From: Pinus tabuliformis
Lineage: Eukaryota > Streptophyta > Pinopsida > Pinales > Pinaceae
Length of the DNA: 64,000 nucleotides
Direction of reading: 5' to 3'
Assembly (NCBI GenBank): GCA_031772625.1
Contig: CM062816.1
Location: 632,307,269-632,371,268 of the forward strand
The position numbers and the translations under genes are program-made. Of the stretch, positions 36,293 through 48,995 are shown one piece after another. The stretch's first letter is position 1, and the number at the start of each line of letters is the position of its first letter. The notes beneath the pieces are model-generated. The model was not told the origin of the DNA, did not search any database, and worked only from the letters and a program-made list of their open reading frames with translations.

Positions 36293-37723
36293 AAATGCTG
36301 GGCCAGCGATGTATGTCAAGAAGATGTATGTGCCCCCATGACTTATGTCGTATATCCATGGGAGTGGACTCCGGCGACCACCTTGTGTTTCCGGTGAGGA
36401 GCGCGGGACCGACCAACAATTCAGGAAAGTCCATCATTCGTACTTCATCATTTCAAGCATTCAATGCCACCTCCTCCTTTACCATTTCAAACCTCCTCGG
36501 TTTTGGATTTCAAACTGGCATTGGCGCGCATATTACCATTTCAAACCTCCTTGTTTTCGATTTCAAACTGGCATGGGCGGGCATATTTTATTTTTAAATG
36601 AATTGAGATCTTAAACGATTTCAATCTGGGCAATAGCATTCAATTTTTTTTGTTATGCCCCACTATTGTATCCACTCTCTGAGAACAGCAACCAACGAAG
36701 CACAAACAACCTCCCCAGAACCGTCACCTTGAGGGAATAACAAAAGGGACATCTTCATCACGGGGAGGAGATGACTTGAAATCCTTGGCAAGATCTGTCG
36801 TATCAAATTCGAGTTGAAAAGAGCGGTGGATGCCGCCTTGCCCAACCACATATCCAGACTGCATCTTTCCGTATCCACCGTGCTTTCAGCCGCATCCAAT
36901 GTTCCCTTCAAAATCTCATAAGAATCCCGTTCACAGATTTGAGAAAAAATTCAGTTCGTCGTCAAGCAGGTCTGTTACGGTGTTCCTCTCTCTATTTCTA
37001 TTCCTACTGCATCAAAGCATTTTGGATTGAAGTAATATGGCAAGATTTATAATTTTCTCATCCTCGACTTGCCCATGGCTCTTCCCCTTTTTACAGTTGA
37101 TATACCAATTGTAATTAAGAAATACTTATGGCATGATATGCAACGTTATTTCATTAACCAGTAACACTACACGACCAAATGGAACTCAATTAAAGTAACA
37201 AGTTATTCCATACCTGTTATGATGCAGACGCGCTCAAGTTAAATACTTGTAAGAATCAGTGGGCACAGTAAGTCGTATAATTTTATCACAATAATGAATT
37301 TCAACTGCCAATTTCGTGCAATAGTTTTTATATCTCAGTCATTTTTATGGTATTGCTTCAAACACAATCTACCAATTTCTGCAATAGTTTTTATATCTCA
37401 GTCATTTCTATGGTATTGCTTCAAACACACAAATGAGGTTTGAAGTTTTATATTTACCTCTCTTGTATTTTCCTTTTCCTTCTCCACTCAGATTATTTGA
37501 ATGATTCGTCCCTTCATTGCAAATTCCATAGATTATAAGTAGAAAAGGGGGAATATTGAAAAGCTTACGGTAGTTGCAATATTGGAAAACTCTTTTTGGA
37601 AAGAATTTGATGTAAAACACTAGAGTAATTGAACTTGACATGCGATACGGGATATTTTGACAGTCAAATAGGGCTTTTGCATTGAGTTGAGAATATATTT
37701 GTGAATAAGTTGAATTATTTTTT

Positions 37724-38770
37724 ATGCGGGTACATATATTCTACGCTAATTTTACGTATGACAATAATAAATTGGAGGAAGTGTATTCTTACAAGTACCT
37801 AGGAATTGATATCCATCACAAGCTCAACTGGAACCATAGCATTGAGAAAAGGATCAATGGGGGATGGAAAGCTTATTTTGGTCTTGAAAATAACTGTAAA
37901 AAAGCAAACCTCGTAATGTGGGACAAAAAGAAGTTCCTCTTTGAAACTTTAGTCGCTCCTGTTATCTTGTATGGTTGTGAAGTTTGGGGCTGCAGCATCT
38001 CCAGAGAATCATGGAGAAAGATTGAGCAAATCCAGAAGCGTTTTATAACTTATAACCTGAAAATTAAAAGTAATACACCCTATCCTATTCTCCTTATAGA
38101 AGCGGGTCTTTCTTCTATTGAGAGCCTAGCTATGCTCAGGTTTCTAATGTACAAGCACAAGCTCAATAACATAGACAATCATAGACTTCCTAAGCTAGCT
38201 TTAAATTCCAGCCAAAACCACCTAAGGCTTAACCGAGGATGGCATAAGGACACAAGGGCCTGGTTAAACTATTGGGAGATCAATGAGAATGATGCTTTGC
38301 AAAACATAAATAACATTAAAGATATTGTTACTTCTAAGTTCAAAGAAAAATTGTGGTGTGAGAAAGATTTAGCGTCTAAAAGAAAATTAAGTTATTATAA
38401 GAAGGTCATCAACCCCACCCTTGAAGATCAAAAGTATCTCTCTATTCTAACTAGCTCAAAAAAGAAAACTAATATAGCAAAGATTAGAACGAATTCTCAT
38501 GAGCTCCATAGTGAGACTGGCCGCTGGGTAGTTCCTAAAACGCCATGGAGGGAAAGGATCTGCCATATTTGTGAGAATAAGAGCATCGAGGATGAAAACC
38601 ACTTCCTCCTAGAGTGCCCTGCATACAACCACATTAGATCTCAATTTCACAACCTTTGTTACAATACCGACCTTTCTAGCCTTTTACAATGCCAAAATTA
38701 TAGTGAACTCGGGAGGCTTCTCTCCAAGCTTTTTGAGCATCGGAATAAAATCTTAAATCAAAATAAATAA
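37724..38770 (+). pseudogene. LINE ORF2 C-terminal part, read from a host ATG
   Basis: This 348-codon open frame contains the end of a LINE reverse transcriptase and its C-terminal zinc finger. YKYLGIDIHHKLNW (about residues 23-37) is the post-catalytic thumb-type motif, APVILYGCEVWG (about 87-98) is a typical LINE motif, and near residues 283-301 a zf-RVT-like finger reads CHIC, then His, then Cys (C-X2-C-X9-H-X4-C). The catalytic FADD region and the endonuclease are missing, so it cannot transpose. The only in-frame start (37724) lies in target DNA and supplies about six codons. It has no internal stops, so the insertion is young. It could be translated only if the flanking DNA is transcribed. 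Confidence 0.85.
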
Positions 38771-38841
38771 TTTGACTTTTTAGGTCCGATAGATCATTAT
38801 TTGGTCTCAGTGGACGTTAACGACCATCATCATCATCATCA
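37744..38841 (+). mobile_element. 5'-truncated LINE (non-LTR retrotransposon) insertion
   Basis: The 1098-bp insert is absent from units 1 and 2, which give the empty site. TCTA flanks it on both sides (37740-37743 and 38842-38845), a 4-bp target duplication. It keeps only the 3' end of ORF2, a short 3' UTR and a (CAT)n tail at 38824-38841. 5' truncation, a simple-repeat tail and a direct target repeat are the signature of target-primed reverse transcription. The microsatellite tail instead of poly(A) recalls CR1/L2/I-like or RTE-like elements, but I do not assign a clade. Confidence 0.92.
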
Positions 38842-39727
38842 TCTAAATGATTATCATTTTATTATTTTTAAATTTATTTTATTTTCAAATATATTTTATT
38901 GTTAAATAAAAAATAAAAATAATTATTTAAATGTTACATTTTTAAAAATTATATTAAAATTAATACGAGTTTAATAAAATTATGTTATTTATATAAATTA
39001 AATAATATTAATTTATAATAAACATCACAACATTATCATATTGTTAAAATTTTAAAAATCATGAAAATTAACTAAATTTTAATTTTATTTAAAATAATAA
39101 AATAATTATTAATGATAAAAAAATTCGTATATAAATTAAATTTATATTTCTTTAAAAGAAAATGTAACAAAATTTTTAACTTGGAGATTTTTTTACTTTA
39201 TATCATAAAATTCTTAATACCATAGTTTATTTATACATCATGCTCAAAAGACTATAATTCATTTAATTAAAAGGGCAAAAAAGACATAGTAATGAGAATA
39301 AATCTCAGCCTTTTAATTTTTGCATGCTATTAAGAATATTCTGTGGCGGTTCAATCCCAACAATTGATAACTAAATTAAAATTCTGAAAAAGCCTATTCC
39401 AAAATAGACAAATAGACATGCTTATTAACATAATTATATACAAGGGTTTACACTTACTTTATGACGCATCTAATATTAATATTGTTAAAATAAAAAAATA
39501 GAAAATAATTAAACTTTAATTTTAATATTATTATTATTATCATATGATTTAGACATGCATTTAAAGAAATTGGTAAAGAAATATGTAATAAGATTCTTAC
39601 TTATAGAGATTTATTTCCACTTTGCATGGAGATTTCTAATATGGAAATAGGTTTTGTTACAATGATAGTGGCAAATACCATGGTTTACTAATACCACATA
39701 TCTAAAAAAAAAAGCTATAACACACTC

Positions 39728-40908
39728 ATGATATGCAAGGAGTGAGGACACCATCTCCAATAACCATGGAGGTACCAAGAAGCGCGAGCATGAGTAAAAT
39801 CGTCTTAGCTGCATTACTTTTTTCTAAAACTTCTTTTATCTTCAAAGCACTTTTGAGCTGTCTACTGGGTGTAGCAAGCTTATATGTTGAAAGCTCTCTG
39901 TCCTCTGCTTGTTGCTTCGCTGTAACGTTCACCCTTGCATGGCGTCATATCAGGGAATAAAGTGCAAACGTCCCACCTGACATCGACTAATTTTAATCCA
40001 TCTTGGCAATATCTTATATACATAGAGACCAAAAGGTAAGAAATAATTGGAATCATTGGACACATAATTTATTCACTCACTCTTTTGCCCCTTCTCAAAT
40101 ATCTTTTCATTGTGCTTTGGGTATGTGTCCAATGATTCCAAGTATTTCTTACCTTTTGGTCTCTATGTATATAAGATATTGTGAAGATGGATTAAAATTA
40201 TAAGAGACAGAGCATCGAGAATGTCATCTGGATGACGGATTCCATCTGTAAACGTACTAGAAAACACATAAAGGGGAGAAGTCCCTATGTCCCCATAAAC
40301 CACCCCAATACTCTGAAATGCCAGGTGCAAAATGGTGCTCATTGTGATCAGATTCTGCAAAGAAAAAGGAAAAAAACACAATAATCAACACTCAGATTAA
40401 ACGAAGTATCACAGTTAACTTCTATGGTTTGACCTAACATTAATTTCAATACGGTGCAACCTTACTAGATTATAAAATTCAGAAACCTATGAAACAACAA
40501 TGGTAAATAAACTAAACGTTTCAACAACTATATATTCCATGAATCCTGTGCTAAGGAACGTTTCAATTCTTTTGTACCCAGGTTTTCACAAGTTCAATCT
40601 CACTGTGAAGCAAACTTTATAGAAATCATACAAATCACAGCCAGCCCCAATTAGAGCATAAAAACGTCCTATACAGTCCTAATTAGCTGAAGTTCAGAGC
40701 TCCCGCCTTATATTACAATATGAAAACCATTATTAATACTAACCGAGCCATGATTAGCCATTCCTGAAACTTTAACGGACTCCAAGTCTAAGGAATCAAT
40801 CCGCCTGAGCGTTTTGCCTTGAGAATTGGCCTGCGGATTGTTTCTTTCTTCGTTCGAAGCTCCAACCATCTCCTCTTTTTCCATGGAGGCCATCTGTTGT
40901 GGCTTCAT
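39728..40908 (-). pseudogene. KUP/HAK-type transporter fragment, unit 3
   Basis: Same remnant as units 1 and 2: exon 1 at 40908-40744, exon 2 at about 40354-40196, exon 3 at about 39976-39728. Exon 2 has ILDALSLII where the other copies have ILGALSLII, and TILHLAFQ for AILHLAFQ, so it keeps decaying. Exon 3 matches unit 1 in its KLATPSRQLK tract. Confidence 0.88.
39989..40199. mobile_element. MITE-like foldback element, unit 3
   Basis: Counterpart of 2963-3173. The left arm has the unit 2 form (cttggcaat, aataattgg) while the right arm has the unit 1 form, giving a mosaic element. Confidence 0.7.
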
Positions 40909-41072
40909 GTTTTCTTCTTCGATTATTTATGAAACATTAAAAAGGAAGGAAAGCCCTAATAAGATATTATAAGGACCCTATCCATGGAATCAATTGACTC
41001 ATCTCTCATTTTAAATGGATACCTATTAGAAATTTCAAAGTGATTCAACCAGGATAAAAGTGCAACTCATAC

Positions 41073-41243
41073 AATGCTTTGCACATTTTCTGTGCCACTT
41101 CCAAAAATTATTTCCCCATATGCACCTAATCCATCTCGAATAAATCCTGAAGCAGCCCCATAAAATGCATTATTGAATGGATTTGGTGCTGTGTTCGATG
41201 GTGGTCTCTGCATGCCAGGCTGTCCTCCGAGGTCTTCATACAT
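41073..41243 (-). pseudogene. YIF1-family first coding exon fragment, unit 3
   Basis: Encodes the same 57 residues as unit 1, with acceptor and donor kept and the remaining exons missing. Confidence 0.82.
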
Positions 41244-41888
41244 GACTTTGGGTACCTGTAACAATCAACCAGGTAGAATAAAGTTAAAAAAACCACGTTA
41301 CAACCCATAGTTGAAAACTGTCCTCAAATAGAGATGAGATAGCCAGAACTCCACTTCTATGGAGAAAATACAGAGTAGAATTGGATCTGACTCCTTTTGA
41401 TAACTGCCTAGCTGGAAAATATTCCATGGTTTACTTTATTGGTAAATTTCAGTTTATAAATGTTAAAATGAGGAAACATGTATGCATACATGTAGAGGCT
41501 AAGAGGAAGTTATGCACATTACATCAAATGCATTATTGAATGGATTTGGTGTTGTGTTCGATGGTGGTCTCTGCATGCCAGGCTGTCCTCCGAGGTCTTC
41601 ATACATGACTTTGGGTACCTGTAACAATCAACCAGGTAGAATAAAGTTAAAAAAACCACGTTACAACCCATAGTTGAAAACTGTCCTCAAATAGAGATGA
41701 GATAGCCAGAACTCCACTTCTATGGAGAAAATACAGAGTAGAATTGGATCTGACTCCTTTTCATAACTGGCTAGCTGGAAAATATTCCATGGTTTACTTT
41801 ATTGGTAAATTTCAGTTTATAAATGTTAAAATGAGGAAACATGTATGCATACATGTAGAGGTTAAGAGGAAGTTATGCACATTACATA
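41165..41888. repeat. 363-bp tandem duplication of the YIF1 exon flank, unit 3
   Basis: Counterpart of 4139-4862. Its first copy resembles the second copy of the other units at several bases (aaatattcc, gaggctaag), suggesting exchange between the two copies. Confidence 0.85.
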
Positions 41889-44148
41889 ATGTACTCTTTC
41901 TTCTCCTTGTGATGGATTTTTGTCGTGTCTGTTTATTTTTTTTTATTATTAGTGATAAAAATTGTCATTGCCCATTGCTAAATCATAGAACAGTCTTCTG
42001 CTCTTTCTTCTCTCTGTTGTTCCATTGTTCCAATGATGTGCATTTTTTTTTTATCATTATAAGGAATTTATATCTTACTATTTTGCTTCATGTATATCTT
42101 ATATCTCACCTACTCTTTCTTATAATTGTAAGGAAGTTATTTCTTACCATAATTTATACCAATCTCTTGTTTCGCTTCTTCTATCATATTTTGTTGTACT
42201 TGATTGTTATTAGGAGAGGCACAAGTCGTGATAGGGAGGAAGCTATGCACATGTAATTTTCCAAGGGACTTTCTGGTGCTTAAAAATTAAATTGCCACAT
42301 ATCTCCGCTGGTTTGTCATGAGCGTATTAGCTGTTAATTTGTCAATGTTTAGTTTCATGGCACTTTTAATGAGAATTATCGAGTAGACAATTTTGCATCA
42401 AGTACCCTTCTCTTCTTTCAAGAAACAAATATGTAGCTTCACCCAACCAGCTTTATACATACATGCACACACAGCTAGAACAGGTATAATGATGCTGTTT
42501 CCCTAGCTAGGATCAACTCCACTGCATTACTGGCATGTACATAATTAACGTTTAACTCATCATTGCTACCAAATTATACCTAAATTTATTGCTAGGTCAA
42601 CTGATCGCATGCAAATGCCAATATTATCCCTTGTTGGGTAAGCCATGTGCAACACCATTGGCGTATCACTGCTACCTATGGAGTTCATGATTGCGTTCAA
42701 AATAGGTATATGATGCCAGCCTCCCTAAAGTGAATATGGTAAAGTGTCAACATACAGAGTTTACCTCTGAAATTTGGAAGGCAGGGACTGTAACACCTGC
42801 TGTGTCAGCCCTATTGTTAAGCACTCACCCCTAAATTCGTCTGTGGTGAACACGTCTCCCACATGAACATCTGCTGGTTTCCAAGGAGAACACAGTCTGT
42901 AGTAGGGGCAAGTTCTCATGATCTATCTATTTATTGGGCTGAGGCTCCTCCCTATTTCTCTTCAACATATGTCATTCTACTCTGAATTTTGCATGTGTGG
43001 TGCGTAAGAAACTGACATACTAACAATACCAGTAGACAAAACATGGTGTGAGCACACAATTTTAGAGCAAATTTTGATTGTGCACACCTAAGGATAGGTA
43101 GGAGGTGAGGTAATTCAAATCCCTTCCTTTCAGGTCATGAAATTACATGGGTTAGTAAGGCTAAAATTATATTGAAACTGCCCACATTCTTTCCCCTTTC
43201 ACATCATACTCCATTTCCCTCTTTTTAACTTTGTACAAAAAGAAAATGGGAATTGAATTACTCCTCTTTTCCAGATCGCTGCATTTAGGTGGGTTGGTCA
43301 GGCTGCAAATAAATAGAAACTGCCCATGATAGTCCGCAATCGGGCCACTGTTATGTGACTGATGGAATCTGATTGTTGCTATGGTCTGGCCGCTGTTTTC
43401 AGGGTCATGTTTCTCACAAGAGGGAGGAGCCAGATAGCTCTTATTACAAACATGAGCTTGGCCCCAGAAAGTCCTTCTATATGCCTGGGCTGAAGGAATT
43501 TGTGAACTTTCACACTCAATAGCTATACATGGTGTTTGAATAGTGTGTTCACTATATGCAATGCCTGCTATTCAACATCCCTAAAATGTGGAGAAATGCA
43601 CAAGCACAGTGAGTACACCCGAATATAGCATATTAAAGAAAAAAAATTGTGCATTGTTCACAGGATACTTATTATTACAAAGCCATATGGAGTCCAGTCA
43701 GCCTTTTAGAAGGGTCTGCAAAGGATAAATTAAGTGAGTGAAATACATGGCAAATGCCTCGATTGAACCACATCTCTTAATGTGTAGGATCAGTATTATG
43801 ATTGGCTGAGAAATGTTCCTATTTCATTGATGTTTTGCCGGTAATGTAAGACTACAAGCATTTTTGAGCCGCTTGAGGTGCTTCTAAATTCCAACAATAT
43901 GTAGCTTGTCCCTGAATCAAATAACAAGCATTTTGTTAACGTGGATTACCTTGGGTGGTTAATATCAGAGGTTATTCTCCTCCCCGTGTAGGTTGTGCCC
44001 TTATTATTGTTTCACCATCAACAGTTAGCCTTCTTAGATTAGATTCCGCATTCATGTCACATCTTCTTTGACTAGAATTCTGTATTGTGGTGAAATTGAT
44101 GAATTGCAGGTACTCCTATCACGGGAAAAAGAAACCTATTGTTCTATT
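41889..44148. other. Intergenic region before RPA1, unit 3
   Basis: Counterpart of 4863-7121. A one-base longer T-run at about 42043-42051 opens a longer spurious frame here. No gene assigned. Confidence 0.4.
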
Positions 44149-46054
44149 ATGGAGACAACCTTGACACCGAATGCCATTCCTCTATTGCTGAATGGTTGCA
44201 CCGAGATTCAACCACTACTTCAGATAATCGATGTAGGTTCCGTTACCTCATTGAAAACAACATCCTCGCACTTCCACATAACTCTATCTGATGGAAAACA
44301 TCAACATAAGACTTTGCTACCATCCGCATATGGCCCACAAGTTGTCTCTAGAGACATCCAAATTGGCTCAATAATTCTGCTCAAAAAAGCAGCTTGCACA
44401 GTGCTGCAAAACTCCTTGTAAGGCCCACCATTTGAAATCACCCTCTTTTACTTTTTCCCGCCTAGCCGTTTTTTGCATCAAAAGAAGGAAAATGGAATCT
44501 TTATTAATTCATTTCTTACTTGTTTACATAAGGTCCATCCGAGTCGTTGAGCTTGAAGTTGCGCAGCACTCAGCAGCGTTGATGAAGGACACATCGACGC
44601 TGCAACATGCACAGGCGGGTTCAGCCAAAATTACCTCTTCGTCAGCTGAAGATACCTTGCCCTCTGTAGTTACTCCACCAACTACGGCAACAACTCCAAC
44701 AATTCCATTCACGGCACTCAACCCTTACCGAAAATATTGGTCTATCCAAGGTAGAGCATCTGCAAAGACATCATTGAAGGCATACAACAATGTGCGAGGC
44801 TCAGGAAAAGTTTTCGGATTTGACCTTATCAACCGTGATAAGGAAGAGATCCACCTTTCTGCATTTGCTGAACTGGCCGAATCTCTTTACAATCTAATTC
44901 AGGTTGGGCAACTATACATTGTATCAAATGGCACAGTAAGAGAAGCAAATCCAAACTACAACCACCTTAAGAACAAATGGGAGATTTACTTGTCTGCTAC
45001 TTCCACTATCAATCCATGTCCTACAGATGATCCAATGTTTCCCTACCAGAGCTTTCACTTCAAGAATATTGCTGAAGTAAAAAGTGCAACTCCAAATACA
45101 AATGTGGATGTCATCGGTGTTGTTACCTCCACGTCACCTACATCAACAATTCGACGAAAAGATGGAAGTGAAACATTAAGGAAAACACTCATACTAAAGG
45201 AAAAGTCGAGTTTTAGCATTGATGTAACATTATGGGGAGACGACTGTGACTATATAGGACAACATCTTTCTGAATTCTACTCTTTCGACAACCCACCAAT
45301 TCTTGCAATCAAAGGAGGCCGCGTGTCTGAATTTAATGGCACCACAATAGGGACGATACCAACGAGCACTCTCACAATAAATCCACAGGTTCAAGAAACT
45401 CAGCAATTACATGCATGGTTCCGTGAAACCGGTTATAACTCTTCTTCTCCATCTTTGAGTAGAAACTATGGTGTTGCTTCGAGACGTGCCCTGCCACGAA
45501 AGACGCTTCATGAAATTGCTGGCATGCAACCCTCTGATAAAGCAATCTGGGTTTCAGTTCGAGCAACAATTACTGCTCTTCATATGGATGACTTCTACTT
45601 TCTAGCATGTCCACTAGATTTCAATGGAAAACAATGCATGAAGAAGGTTGTGGAGCATCCTAACAATCTTTGGCATTGTACAAAATGTAACGGTGACTTC
45701 CTAAAATGTGACAATCGTTACAAACTTAAAATTGAGCTACATGACCACACCGGTAATCTACAGAACGTCACAATTTTCAATGATGCAGGGAACGAGCTCA
45801 TGGGCATCACGGCAAAAGACCTGTTCCTACTTTCTATCGAACCAACTGATCTACAGGAAATTTGTGGCCGGAATTCAGGGCACCGCTTCCAGCTAACACT
45901 TTCCATTAAAACAGATTACTTCAACAGTGTTCAACGCTTGCAACCAATACTGATCAATTCAGAAGAAATTCAATATGCCTCTGCAAGCAAGGAAGCACTC
46001 ACCGACATTCAAGCACTGTCCGCTTCAAAACGAACTATTGTTCGCCGCCTTTGA
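44149..46054 (+). CDS. RPA1: Replication protein A 70-kDa subunit (RPA1), unit 3
   Basis: Exons 44149-44417 and 44533-46054 with the same splice borders; 596 residues, fully open. At all seven positions that vary it agrees with at least one other copy (Lys122, Asp327, Gln377, Gln380, Asn392, Ile504, Asn537), so it is the local consensus and the best reference for the set. Zinc-ribbon cysteines 449, 458, 472 and 475 and the DBD-B tryptophan 324 are present. It lies between the KUP/YIF1 mosaic (opposite strand) and decayed segment A, as in the other units. Confidence 0.93.
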
Positions 46055-46139
46055 ACTTCTTCTTAGGGCTTCATCTACCACGCCTGTTTGTACATAAACA
46101 AACATTTCCACACATCTAACTGTCTCATCTTTGTAAATT

Positions 46140-47170
46140 ACGCTATTGTAGCGGCTACAACCACCCTCCAAAATTTTGCCTATGCTTTGTTTTGGAGCCT
46201 CCCTACTAAATTCCTAGAAGCTTCCAAGAGAATTGGATCAAACGATACTGTCGAGACAAGCATTAGGGATGCAGTTGAAAAGGTGTCAATGAACTTGTCA
46301 GTCTATGCAGACACACAGTTGTTCATAGAGAAGGACATGAAGATAACATGGTAGGAAATTAAGGATATCTTCGCAGGCAGCTTCAAGGAAGATCTAGAAG
46401 ATCGGCAGGTCTATGTCAACATCCACAAGTCAGACTTATATAATGTTGCATGCAGGTACCCCTCCTTCCCATGTGCGGACATCATTCACTAGATTGTCTC
46501 ACACACCAATCTCGAGACGATGACATTGAATATTGCCAGTGGAACACAACTTGCTACCTTTAGGATAGAAAACTACCATCAGATGTATCACTTACCACAA
46601 CCGGTGAACCGCATGGATGAAGTTTTCTATACCCCCAACAACAATGTGAACACTAGAGACATCATGAAGTATTGGGTGAAAGAGTCTTCGAATTTCAGGT
46701 CGACACCCAATCAGGTTTACAAGACTAAGTCACTCAGAAAGGCCTACCAGCTCTTTATCATCTTTGCATGCTGCTTGTACGGTCAATAGAGCACAAAGAC
46801 TATTGGGGCTAGTGGTTGTCAATGGTGTATGTATGGATGGAACTTTCACTTAATAATATAACTGACCCATCACATTTTCATGCATATGTCATTATTGTAG
46901 TTGGACTATTCTGGTTGCTTTAGCAATGTATATTTTTTAACTTACGCATTTGTGCATGAGCTATTTTGTATGAAATTGTATGAATCATGTTAAAGAAGTG
47001 TTGTTGGATTAACCAGCCACTTTGTTTGTGGACTATTCCACTTCCAGCTTGTCATGTCATTCCACTTGTGTGTTTCTTTCAAGTTGTGTACTATTAGAGG
47101 CTTCTAAGGGACACACTTCCTTTTTCCCACTATGTGTTAGAACCCCCCATCCATCCCACTTGACTCACTA
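46140..47170 (+). pseudogene. Decayed ORF segment A, unit 3
   Basis: Counterpart of 9113-10143. Stops as in unit 2. Some residues (SNDTVETSIRDAVEKV) match segment B better than segment A of the other units, which again suggests sequence exchange. Confidence 0.6.
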
Positions 47171-47181
47171 TACAAAATCTG

Positions 47182-48544
47182 GACATATATAGAATATGAC
47201 TTATTTATATGTGCGGCCTCTGTATATTCACATATATATGGAAGTGTGCAAATTTGGAAGATGGTCTCCATATATGCACAACCTCTATATATGCACATAA
47301 TAAAGGAAACATGCGCATAGAGAAGATGGTTTCCATATATGCACAACTTCTATATATGCACATAGATATGGAAACCATCTCTCGTATATGCATGCTTCCA
47401 TATCTATGTGCATATACAAAATATGGCTTCCATATATGTGCATATTATGTATATGTACATATATATATATATATATGGAAGAGGGAATATACAGAAGATA
47501 GCTTATGTATATGCACAACTTATGTATATACACATATATATGGAAACGTTCATTTATGGAATACACCTTCTGTTTAATTGCAACTTTTGTATATGCACAA
47601 CTTTATATTTTGACATAGATGTTGAACCATGCATATATGGAAGCTGACTTCCATATCTATGTGCATATACAGAAGTTTCACATATACGAAAGCAATATTT
47701 CATATATGCATAATTCCATATCTATGTTATAGAAGATACACATATACCGAAGGCATATACTGAAGTTGTGCATATACGGAAGCTATCTTCCGTATATGCA
47801 TGCTTCCATATATATGTACAAAATTTGTACATATACATAAGGTGACTTCTTTATATGTGTGGCTTATATATATGCAAATATGTATGGAAGTGTGCATACA
47901 TGGAAGATGGCCTCCATGTATGCACGACCTCTATATATGCACAACATAGATGACCTCCATACCTATGTGCATATATAAAAGTTATGCATATACGAAAGCC
48001 ATATTCTGTATATAATTGCTTCCATATCTATGTGCATATATAGAGGTTGTGCATATATGAAGGCCATATTCCATATATGCACACTTCCATACATATGTGC
48101 ATATACAAAAGCCACACATATAAAAAAGGCATCTTATGTATATGTGCAAATTTTGTATACACACACACACACATATGGAAGCATGCATATACGAAAGATA
48201 GCTTCCGTAGATATAGTATATGGCTTATGCATATATTTATCTTCTATAACATAGATGTGGAAGTGTGCATATATGGAAGATTGCTTCCGTATATGTAAAA
48301 CTTCTATATATGCACATATATATGGAAGTCATCTTCCGTACATGCATGCTTCCATATCTATGTGGATGTTTAGAAGTTGTGCATATACGGAAGCCATATT
48401 TTATAAATGCACGCTTCCATATTTATATATATGTGCTTATATACATAAGGCAGCTTCTATATATGCACAATTTCATTATATGGCTTTTTTATATGTGAAT
48501 ATTCTATAACATAGGTCTGCAAGTGTGCATATACAGAAGATGGC
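47182..48544. repeat. Palindromic AT-rich satellite, unit 3
   Basis: Shortest version of the satellite. The (CATA)n part is reduced to a (TA)n tract at about 47458-47475. Same alternating self-complementary words. Confidence 0.85.
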
Positions 48545-48995
48545 AACCAAAGGTGATGACACATGACACTCATTTTTTGCACTTTTAGTGTAACAAACTT
48601 GGTTAAAAATTCATGTAAAAATATATAAGACCATGGTCATGGGACACGTATTCCAAGGTGAATAGTCAGAAAAATATCCTAGTGGGTGTTCAATTTGTTT
48701 ATTATAGCTAAGGAAATTGTCAAAGGAAATGGCAAAGGCTTTGGAAAGGAAAAATGACATTTTTGCACTTTTATTTATGAAAATAATGGAAATTAGGAGA
48801 AAATGAAGGTGAAAGGTCACAGGTTGCATGTGAGGAGGAAAATGAAGGAAAATAATGGAAATTGAAGAAAATAGAGGCCTCATTGATAAATAGGATTCTA
48901 AGGATCTGTTGGCAAGCTTTTTCTCAAGCTTTTGACAAGTTTTGGTGGAGCTCTATTCTATTCTCTCTCTCTCTCTCTCTCTCTCATACCCTTGG
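48545..48995. other. Spacer with (TC)n microsatellite, unit 3
   Basis: Counterpart of 11534-11984. No gene seen. Confidence 0.6.

Larger units (their letters stand above)
36293..39728. repeat. 2.3-kb segment of unknown origin, unit 3 (split by a LINE)
   Basis: Counterpart of 370-2702, interrupted at the TCTA of ATATATTCTAAATG by the LINE at 37744-38841. The rest follows units 1 and 2. AT-rich after the insertion. Confidence 0.75.

Noticed and set aside
41744..42256. 170-codon frame present only in unit 3
   Set aside because: It is opened by a one-base change in a T-run. Units 1 and 2 stop at 5035 and 22982, and composition is that of AT-rich intergenic DNA.
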